Source: Dipteris shenzhenensis (taxonomy: Eukaryota > Polypodiophyta > Polypodiopsida > Gleicheniales). From it: a stretch of DNA of 64,000 nt. Positions 55,850-64,000 of the stretch are shown in pieces. Under the pieces are notes generated by a model that made no database searches, had not been told where the DNA came from, and was given only the letters and a program-made list of their open reading frames with translations. Within the stretch, counting starts at the first letter, position 1; the number at the start of each line of letters is the position of its first letter. The DNA lies in NCBI GenBank assembly GCA_047967505.1, contig CM106539.1; one strand, 5' to 3'. Made by a program: the position numbers and the translations under genes.

Positions 55850-58800
55850 ATGTCTGAGAATCTGTCTACCATTGTCAGTGAGAAGCTTGACAAGAACAAC
55901 TTCAAGCATGGAAGTTCAGGATGACAAACTTCTTTATGGGAAAGGGAGTTTGGGATTACATCAGTGGTGAAACTGCAGAACCAGTTTTGGGTGCCGCTCC
56001 CACTCCTGCTGAATTGAAGGCCTTTAAAGAATGGCATGAAAAAGCCAGAAAATGCCTGTATTGGCTGTCCGTTAGCATTTCAGATTCTATGATTGTGCAT
56101 ATACAGGATCTAGAGACGCCTAAGGAGGCATGGGATACATTGGTGAAGCTGTATAGCACAAATACCAAAGCACGAAAGATGCAGCTAAAGCAGGAGTTGC
56201 ACAATGTGCAAAGGAAAAATATGAATATAAATGAGTATTCCTTGAAGGTGAAAGGCCTTGCAAATTCTCTTGCCTCCATTGGAGCACCTGTTGATGATGA
56301 GGACTTAGTGTCCGTGACCTTGAATGGTCTTGGGAAAGATTATGCACAATTTCGGACATCCATTGGAGTCCGTGAAACATTTCCTGATTTTCAGGAACTT
56401 ATTGCTCTCTTGCTGAGTGAAGAGCAAAGGAATGGTGGTTCAGCCACCTCAACTTCTCAAGAGACTGCTTTCTACTCAAATACAGGTAGAGGCAGGGGTA
56501 GAGGAAGAGGCCGTTCTGGTGGCCGTGCAGGAAATCAGAACCAACAGCAACAACAGGAAAACCAGTCCTATGGAGGAGGACGTGGTAGTTCTAGAGGCAG
56601 GGGGAGCCAAAGAGGCCGTGGTTCATGGCAAAGGAACCAGCAAGTAAATAGCAGCACAGAATGCTATTATTGTGGAAAGCCTGGACACAAGGAGAATACA
56701 TGCTATAAAAAGCAGAATGACATCAAAAGTGGGAAGTTGCAGCAAAGCAACTATGCATCATCAAGTGGGCATGGTGACGACAGAAATGAGCACCTTTTTG
56801 TGATGCAGCATATGGTTAACTCCATGTCAAGAGATGCTGCAGCTTGCAATGATGTTTGGTATGTTGATTCAGGTGCCTCTAACCACATGACCAGTCATGG
56901 TGAGTGGTTTCATGATGTCAGAAATTTGGATAAGCCAGGTTATGTTGAAATAGGTGATGATACTGCGCACCCAATTACGCAGGTTGGTAAAGTGCCATTG
57001 GCTATGCAGGATGGCAAAACAAAGTACTTGGCAGATGTACTTCATGTTCCAAAAATCACTAAGAACCTGGTTTCAGTTGGCCAGATGGTTGAGCAAGGTC
57101 TGCAGGTTAGATTTAATCCTGATGGATGCTTTGTTGAGGACTTGAAAAATAAATGCCGCTTGGTTGCGAAAGGCAACAAAAATGGAAGAATGTTCACCTT
57201 GGATGTTGATATGCCTGAGGTGAAAGCTGCTATGTTTGCGCATGGGAGAGGTGTCATTGCAGATATTGAGATATGGCACAAGCGCATTGGGCACGTGAAT
57301 ATACAAAGGCTGAAATCTATGCAAACGAAAAACATTGTTGCAGGTTTGCCTAAATTCAGAGTTGAGGGAATGCAAAAGGTATGTGAAGCATGCCAAATGG
57401 GTAAGCAGGCCAGACATGCATTTCCCAAAAATGCTAAGGTGAGCAGAAGACCTTTGGAAGTGATCCATTCAGATGTTTGGACAACCAAAGCTGCTTCTAT
57501 TGGTGGATGCCATTATTATGTGACGTTTATTGATGACTACACTAGGAAGGTGTGGATTTATTTTATGAAGCACAAAAGTGAAGTGTTCAGCCATTTCAAG
57601 GCTTTTAAGGCCATGGTTGAAAAAGAGAAAGGTGTGCATATTAAAGTGCTAAGATCTGATGGAGGGGGAGAGTACTTTTCAGAAGAATTTTGTGAATATC
57701 TGAAAGAACAGGGAATTCAAAGGAAGTACTCATGCAGGTCTACCCCTCAGCAGAATGGGGTTGCAGAAAGGAAGAACGGGCATATTGCAGAAGTAGGACG
57801 GGCGATCCTAAATGAGAAAAACATGCCTGATTATTTTTGGGCTGAAGCAGTAGCAACTGCTGTTTATATTATGAACAGAACCCCCACTGCAGCTGTCCAT
57901 GGCATGACGCCTGAAGAAATGTATACAGGCCAAAAACCAGATATTTCTCACTTGAAGGTATTTGGTTGCATAGCTTATGTTCATGTTCCTGATGAGAAGA
58001 GAACAAAGCTGGATCCAAAGGCAGAAAAATGCATCTTTATTGGATATGCTCAGCACCAGAAAGGGTATCGCTGTTATAACCCTTCCACCCGCAAAATGCA
58101 AGTGAGCAGAGATGTTGTTTTTGATGAAATGAGCAGCTGGTATGCACCAACTGTTATGGTAGGAGATGCAGATGCAGGAAATGGGAATGCTGCAATAAAT
58201 GCAGAGCAGCAATCTCAAGCCTTGAGTGGACCCAGAGAGTCCTCTACTAGTGGATCTAATGCATGGACAGGGAGATTGAGATCTAGTGAATCGTCACATG
58301 GCAGTCCTGATAGTGTTGTGCAGGTATCACATAAGGGAAAAGAAAAAGTGGACCATGCTCCAGTATTTGATGTGTCTGCTGGTAGCTCTCATGTTGATGG
58401 AGAGTCAAGCGGCTCTAAAATGAGCCTTGATGAGGAACTTGGGATTCCTTCTGTTGTTACACCTGGTGCAAGGAAAAGCAGGCATGATTTAAAGACGCCT
58501 GCAACTGATCCAGTTGTACGGAGGTCCACTCGTATTAAGTATCCAGTTGACAGGCTGAGATATGATGGGTATACAGCACATCACTATGCTTATATGGTCA
58601 AGGTTCTAGAGGAGCCAGAGCCCACATGTTTTGAGGATGCAGCAGGGCATAAAAATTGGGAAGCAGCTATGGATGAAGAGATGGCTGCCTTGGATGCAAA
58701 CCACACTTGGGATTTGATGCCTTTGCCTCATGATAAGAAGGCTATTGGCTGCAAGTGGGTTTACAAAGTAAAGCACAATGCTGATGGGTCTGTTAGCAGG

Positions 58801-60204
58801 TACAAGGAAAGATTGGTTGCCAAAGGCTTTGCACAGACACATGGAATTGACTATGAGGAAACTTTCAGCCCAGTTGCAAGGATGGCAACTGTGAGAGCAG
58901 TAATTGCTATGGCTGCTGCAAAGGGATGGTCTTTGCATCAGATGGATGTGAAAAATGCCTTCTTGCATGGTGACTTGCAGGAAGAGGTTTATATGATGCA
59001 GCCAGAAGGTTATGAGGATAAAGCACACCCCGATTTTGTATGCAGGTTGCGCAAAGCCTTGTATGGCTTAAAACAGGCATCGAGGGCATGGTCAGACAAG
59101 ATAGGGCAATATCTTGTCACTATTGGATTTCAGATTTCCAATTCAGATTTTTCACTTTATGTGAAAAGGACAAACAGAGGGATTGTGCTTATAGTCATCT
59201 ATGTTGATGACTTGATTATTACAGGTGATAGTGATGCAAACATTAATGAAGTGAAGCTGCTGTTGAAGCAGAAATTTGAGATGAAGGATTTGGGAGAGCT
59301 GCGTTACTTCTTGGGCATTGAGGTTATTAGATCCCCGAGTGGGATATGGCTGTTGCAAAGGCAATACGGTTTGGACATGCTGTCCAAATATGGGATGACA
59401 GGCTGTAAGCCTATCTCTGTTCCATTGGAGCAGAATGTGAAGCTCAATGCAGAGTCAGGTGAGCTTCTTGAAGATATTACTATGTACAGGCGCATAGTAG
59501 GTAGCTTGATTTACATGACTATAACCAGACCAGATTTGAGCTATGCTGTGGGGCTGGTGAGTCAGTTTATGCAGGCACCAAGGAAGCCACATTTGGATGC
59601 GGCTAGGCGCATACTGCGGTATGTGAAGTCCACATTGCATTATGGACTGTTTTATGAAGCTGGGTGTGCATTACAGGTACATGGATACACAGATGCTGAC
59701 TGGGCTGGTAGTGTCTCAGACAGGAGATCTACTAGTGGTTTTATGTTTTCCCTTGGGAGTGGTGCCATCAGTTGGAGCAGCAAGAAGCAGCCAACAGTTG
59801 CCTTGTCGAGCACAGAGGCTGAGTACAGGGGTGCAGCAATGGCTGCATGTGAGGTAGCTTGGTTACGGAAGCTACTTGCAGATATGGGACAGTCAGTTCA
59901 TGCAGCAGTTGTCATTCATTGTGACAACATTAGCAGCATCATGCTTGCTAATAACCCAGTTTATCATGCTAGAACGAAGCACATTGAGGTGCATTATCAC
60001 TTTGTGAGAGAGAAGGTTCTAGCTGGTGAGATTGATCTTGTCTATGTCAGCACTGAGGAGCAGGTGGCTGATATCTTTACGAAGGCATTGGGTACCGAGA
60101 AGCTTCGCAGATTTAGGAGCTTGCTTGGTGTACGTGAGATGGATTTGAGCTTGAGGGGGAGTGTTGAGATATCAAGCTCTATCCCTGACATATCTCCTGG
60201 ATGA
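55850..60204 (+). CDS. B Gag-Pol polyprotein (one frameshift near the N-terminus)
   Basis: The natural start is ATG 55850 (MSENLSTIVSEKLDKNNF). One base is missing at about 55903 compared with family A, and that frame stops at 55922-55924. The main frame is open from ATG 55921 for 1427 codons. Numbered from there: Gag about 1-175; arginine/glycine-rich linker 190-240; intact zinc knuckle CYYCGKPGHKENTC 248-261; aspartic protease with VDSGASNHM, Asp 316; integrase zinc domain from H453 and catalytic D518, D580 and E616 (DD35E spacing); RT with FLHGDL and YVDD 1094-1097; RNase H with D1258 and E1299, ending in IFTKALG and a short tail. The order PR-IN-RT-RH defines Ty1/copia. The stop lies inside the first bases of the 3-prime LTR. 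It would be a functional polyprotein except for the N-terminal frameshift. Confidence 0.95.
60152..60161 (+). other. Polypurine tract of B
   Basis: GAGGGGGAG directly before the TGTTGAG of the 3-prime LTR; primes plus-strand synthesis. Confidence 0.8.
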
Positions 60205-60459
60205 CTATCATTTATGTCACCATCTATGTTAGTTGTACTCGTGGTGTAGTTAGACTACCACGTATGTTTTTGGTTTGGGTTCACATATGAACCACGTATT
60301 CTAGGTTTTGACATATAGGGTATTTCCCTCTTCTATTGTATTGTTGTTGTGTGCAAAAGTGAAGAAAGGCTTCACCCTCCAACCTTGTGTCCTCTCTCTT
60401 TTGTGTGTTGTGAAGAAAGCTGAACTTGAGTCTCCTATCTCTCTCCCTATTTCTTTACA
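60162..60459 (+). repeat. 3-prime LTR of B
   Basis: 298 bp, one substitution from the 5-prime copy. Followed by GTATA and then A3 coding sequence CTGGTAGGAAACC. Confidence 0.95.
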
Positions 60460-60464
60460 GTATA

Positions 60465-62701
60465 CTGGTAGGAAACCAGACATTTCTCATTTGAAAATTT
60501 TTGGTTGCATTGCCTATGTTCATGTGCCAGATGAGTTGAGGTCCAAGTTGGATCCAAAAGCTAAGAAGTGCGTCTTTATTGGTTATTCTCTGCAGCAGAA
60601 AGGGTATAGATGCTATAACCCTTCTACTCATAAGTTTACAGTGAGCAGAGATGTTGTTTTTGATGAGATGAGCAATTGGTATAAAGCAGTAAATGTGATG
60701 ATTAATGTAGATACACAAAATGGTAATGCTGCACAGGATTCATAGTAGCAATCACAAAATATCAGTGGACCTACAGTGTCCTCTAGCAGTGGTTCACATA
60801 CTTCGCCATGGACAGGCAGATTGAGATCAAGAGAATCTCCTCAAAGCAATGCAGATAGTGGTACGCAGGTATCACAAAAAGGAAAAGAGAAGGTAGATCA
60901 GCCCATGTTTGATGTGAATGCAGGTCACTCTTATGTGGATGTTGAATCCAGTGGCTCAGAACAGAGCATTGATGATGAGTTGGGTATTCCTTCTGCTGTT
61001 ACACCTGGAGTAAGGAAGACCAGGGATGTTTTGAGAGCACCTGGAAGTGAGCCTATTTTGTGTAGGTCTAGCAGAGCTAGGTATCCTGTGGATAGGCTAA
61101 AATATGATGGATTTATAGCCATTCACTATGCCTATATGGTCAAAGTAATACAGGAACTAGAACCCACTTCTTTTGAGCAAGCCATGGGAAATGAAAAATG
61201 GGAGAAAGCCATGGATGAAGAAATGGATGCCTTGAAAGCAAATGCTACATGGGAATTGGTGCCCTTGCCTAAAGACAAGAATGCAATTGGCTGTAAGTGG
61301 GTTTATAAGATCAAGCACAATGCAGATGGTTCTGTGAACAGATACAAAGCAAGATTAGTTGTCAAGGGGTATGCACAGACATACGGCATTGATTATGAAG
61401 AAACATTCAGTCCGGTTGCAAGGATGGCAACTGTAAGAGCAGTCATTGCTATGGCTGCATCAAAGGGATGGTCTTTACATCAGATGGATGTAAAGAATGC
61501 CTTCTTGCATGGTGATTTGCAAGAAGAGGTCTTTATGGAGCAGCCACCAGGTTATGTTCATGCTATTCATCCTGAGTTTGTTTGCAGGAGGTTGAAGAAA
61601 GCCTTGTATGGCTTGAAGCAAGCACCTAGAGCATGGTCTGACAAGATAGGACAGTATCTTGTCACTATTGGCTTTCAGATTTTCAAGGCAGATTTCTCAC
61701 TCTATGTGAGAAAAACGGAGAAAGGTATTATGCTGCTTGTCATTTGTGTTGATGATTTGATCATCACAGGTGATAGTGATGAAGATATCCTTCATGTGAA
61801 AATGCTATTGAAGCAGAAGTTTGAGATGAAGGATTTGGGAGAGCTGCATTATTTCTTGGGCATTGAGGTGATTAGATCACCAAGTGGGATACAGCTCTTG
61901 CAGAGGCAGTATGGATTGGACATGCTGTCCAAATATGGGATGATAGGCTGTAAGCCTATTTTCTTCCTTTGGAGCAGAATGTGAGGCTGAGCACAGATGT
62001 AGGTGAGCTTCTGAAAGACCTTACTATGTACAGACGCATAGTAGGAAGTTTGATTTATATGACTATTAGCAGGCCAGATTTAAGCTATGCTATTGGATTG
62101 GTAAGTTAGTTTATGCAGGCTCTAAGGAAACCGCATTCGGATGCGGCTAGACGCATACTCAGGTATGTGAAGTCCACATTGTAGTATGGACTATTTTATG
62201 AGGCTGGGGTTCAGATACAATTGCATGGATACACTGATGCTGGTTGGGCTGGTAGTACTTTTGATAGACGATCTACCAGTGGATATGTGTTCTCTTTTGG
62301 GAGTGTTGCATTCACCAGGAGCAGCAAGAAATAGCCTACAGTTGCCTTGTCGAGCACAGAGGCTGAGTACAGGGGTGCAGCAATGGCTACATGTGAGGTA
62401 ATTTGGTTGCATAGGCTACTTTATGATATGCATCAGTCTACAGATGGGCCAATTGTCATTTATTGTGACAACATGAGCAGTATACACTTGGCAAATAACC
62501 CAGTCTATCATGCTAGAACAAAGCACATTGAGGTGCATTATCACTATGTGCGGGAGAAGGTTTTACTAGGTCTTATTGATCTAGTTTATGTTAGCACAGA
62601 GGATCAAGTCGCTGACATATTCACGAAGGCATTGGGCGTAGAGAATCTACGCAAGTTCAAAGACCTGCTTGGTGTGCAAGAATTGGGATTGAGCTCGAGG
62701 G
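60465..62701 (+). pseudogene. A3 integrase C-terminus, RT and RNase H
   Basis: Continues A3 after element B with GRKPDISHLKIFGCIAYVHV. An open stretch of about 400 codons (60776-61984) holds the linker and RT ([10 protein letters not shown] at about 61503 and CVDDLIITGD at about 61747, where the usual YVDD is CVDD). The frame is lost near 61960 at KPIFF. RNase H follows in another frame (SSTEAEYRG, CDNMSSIHL, DIFTKALG) to a stop at 62745. TAG stops where CAG is expected lie at 60743-60748 (one or both of a pair), 62107, 62181 and 62332. Confidence 0.85.
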
Positions 62702-62705
62702 GGAG

Positions 62706-63057
62706 TGTTGAGATATTGAGCTCCACTCGTGATATGCCAGGGTGATCGTTGTGCATTTATGTCACCGACTTGTTAGCTGCAGATGCGGTTGGTACACTGC
62801 CCATAAATAATAGCTGGATGATAGCTATCCTTATCTACTCTAGTTTGTGGCTCAGTTAGTATGCCACCTTAGTTAGTTGAGTTTGGTTTGAGACCCACAT
62901 ATAGGGTTCTTCTATTTCTTTGTACTAGAGTTGTTTTGGCTTTCACAACTAAGAAGAGGAAAACTGTTTTCAGCCTCCACCTGTGTGTGTATTCCCCCAT
63001 TGTGTATGTAAGAAAGCCGCAAGTGAGACTCCTTCCCTCTCTCCCACTATCTTCACA
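62706..63057 (+). repeat. 3-prime LTR of A3
   Basis: Preceded by the polypurine tract CGAGGGGGAG. Begins TGTTGAGATATTGAGCTCCA and ends ACTATCTTCACA. It is followed by GGTAC, which has no left partner because the 5-prime end of A3 is missing. Confidence 0.9.
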
Positions 63058-63242
63058 GGTACTAGTCAGGAATTTCGGGCATGGTTTAGATTGGCAACTT
63101 GGGGAAATTCAAAGAATCCCCTCTATGGCAATCTAGTCTACTCTCATCTAGATCCATACCAACCGTTGATCGATGAAAGAACAACAAATAATTCCTTTTC
63201 TTTTGTTCTTTTTAAGTGCTGGGTTAGATGCATTGATGTAGA
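63058..63242. other. Spacer between A3 and A4
   Basis: 185 bases unlike either element; possibly the original host sequence. Nothing recognised. Confidence 0.4.
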
Positions 63243-63594
63243 TGTGAAGATAGTAGGAGAGAAGGAAGGAGTGTCACTTGCGGCTTTCTCACATACACAA
63301 TGGGGGAATACACACAAAGGTGGAGGCTGAAAACAGTTTTCCTCTTCTTAGTTGTGAAAGCCAAAAGAACTCAAGTACAAAGAAATAGGAGGACCCTATA
63401 TGTGGGTCTCAAACCAAACTCAGCTAACTAAGGTGGCATACTAACTAAGCCACGAACTAGAGTACATAAGGATAGCTATCATCCAGCTATTATTCATGGG
63501 TGGTGTACGAACCGCATCTGCAGCCAACAAGTCGGTGACATAAATGCACAATGGTCACCTTGGCATATCACGAGTGGAGCTCGATATCTCAACA
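63243..63594 (-). repeat. 3-prime LTR of A4 (minus)
   Basis: 352 bp, TGTGAAGATAGTAGGAGAGA at the left and CGATATCTCAACA at the right. Confidence 0.9.
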
Positions 63595-63953
63595 CTCCCC
63601 CTCGAGCTCAATCCCAATTCCTGCACACTAAGCAGGTCTTTGAACTTGCGCAGCTTCTTTGCGCCCAATGCCTTTGTGAATATGTCAGCTACCTGATCCT
63701 CTATGTTGACATAAACTAGATCAATAAGACCTAGTAAAACCTTCTCCTGCACATGGTGATAATGTACCTCAATGTGCTTTGTTCTAGCATGATAGACTGG
63801 GTTATTTGCCAAGTGTATACTGCTCATGTTGTCACAATAAATGACAAGTGGCCCATCTGTAGACTGATGCATATCATAAAGTAGCTTATGCAACCAAGCT
63901 ACCTCACATGTAGCCATTGCTGCACCCCTGTACTCAGCGTCTGTGCTTGACAA
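63555..63953 (-). pseudogene. A4 RNase H fragment
   Basis: Minus-strand open frame of 132 codons: MSSTDAEYRGAAMATCEVAW at the N-terminal edge, then CDNMSSIHLANNPVYHARTK and ADIFTKALG. The second acidic catalytic residue (normally Glu in SSTEAEYRG) is Asp here. Only the C-terminal half of RNase H is present. Confidence 0.8.
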
Positions 63954-64000
63954 GGCAACTATAGGCCGTGTTCACATTCTACTCTAAAGGAACTGAAATA

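Larger units (their letters stand above)
54967..60464 (+). mobile_element. Copia family B element, nearly intact, TSD GTATA
   Basis: LTRs of 298 bp at 54972-55269 and 60162-60459 differ at one position (CCCC/CCCT near their 25th base). GTATA at 54967-54971 and 60460-60464 is the target duplication. A primer-binding site follows the left LTR and a GAGGGGGAG polypurine tract precedes the right one. Total length is 5488 bp. The internal region encodes Gag-Pol in one long frame. With a single LTR difference and all catalytic residues present, it is by far the youngest element in the window. Confidence 0.95.
52726..63057 (+). mobile_element. Copia family A copy A3, split by element B
   Basis: The left part (52726-54971) begins inside the leader, without an LTR, and runs through gag and protease into integrase. 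The right part (60460-62705) continues integrase, RT and RNase H, followed by the 3-prime LTR (62706-63057). Element B with its GTATA duplication interrupts it between the codons for EEMY and TGRKPD. Many stops and a frameshift near 61960 show it is dead, and B inserted after or during its decay. Confidence 0.9.
63243..63959 (-). mobile_element. Copia family A copy A4 (minus), only 3-prime LTR and RNase H
   Basis: Reverse-orientation LTR at 63243-63594, then the polypurine tract (CTCCCCCTCGAG on the plus strand), then RNase H coding on the minus strand. It stops matching at 63959, after which about 40 unrelated bases reach the window edge, so this copy is truncated within RNase H. Confidence 0.85.

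Overview
The window is eukaryotic, repeat-dominated DNA from a land plant with a large genome. Three signs support this: plant-type telomere motifs (TTTAGGG) inside a tandem array, Ty1/copia and Ty3/gypsy LTR retroelements whose primer-binding sites match initiator tRNA-Met, and GT...AG introns in decayed coding pieces. I see no intact host gene, no tRNA or rRNA and no bacterial-style operon. I cannot name the species; a gymnosperm, fern or bryophyte would fit.

Layout. 0.17-4.08 kb is a 182-bp satellite whose first 15 monomers form a three-monomer higher-order repeat. 4.1-5.6 kb is a purine-rich and then extremely G-rich tract, and a related G-rich block lies at 12.3-12.9 kb. Between them is AT-rich sequence with minisatellites, a 244-bp duplication, an ATGT microsatellite and a perfect 44-bp hairpin. 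13.0-16.0 kb holds a 630-bp tandem duplication leading into a decayed, apparently spliced gene of unknown kind. 17.9-20.6 kb holds a decayed RNase H domain followed by a decayed gypsy gag-protease. 22.15-23.83 kb is a complete non-autonomous LTR element with 5-bp target duplications. 25.3-26.5 kb has minus-strand exons of an unrecognised decayed gene.

The most interesting object is 27125-41192. It is a 14.07-kb segment bounded by 30-bp terminal inverted repeats (28/30 identical) and an AATA target duplication. It sits inside a 98-bp tandem array that also supplies an uninterrupted paralogue of the insertion site. From left to right it carries a cluster of 16-bp palindromes (TACCTCGATCGAGGTA), an AT-rich tandem array, a broken coiled-coil reading frame with an intron, a RING-H2 protein gene, a 17-unit array containing telomere-like motifs, a decayed minus-strand DDE-type transposase, and a second palindrome cluster. 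I interpret it as a giant DNA transposon, possibly Sola-like, with subterminal palindromic repeats and passenger genes.

41.2-44.5 kb is the rest of the 98-bp array, a 655-bp duplication, a solo LTR and simple repeats. 44.5-64 kb is a nest of copia elements. Family A is present in five damaged copies, three of them minus strand. A nearly intact family B element (54972-60459) is inserted into one A copy; its two LTRs differ at a single base. Premature stops across the copia copies, the gypsy gag and the 14-kb element are mostly CAG to TAG, as expected if cytosines methylated in the CHG context have deaminated in silenced DNA.
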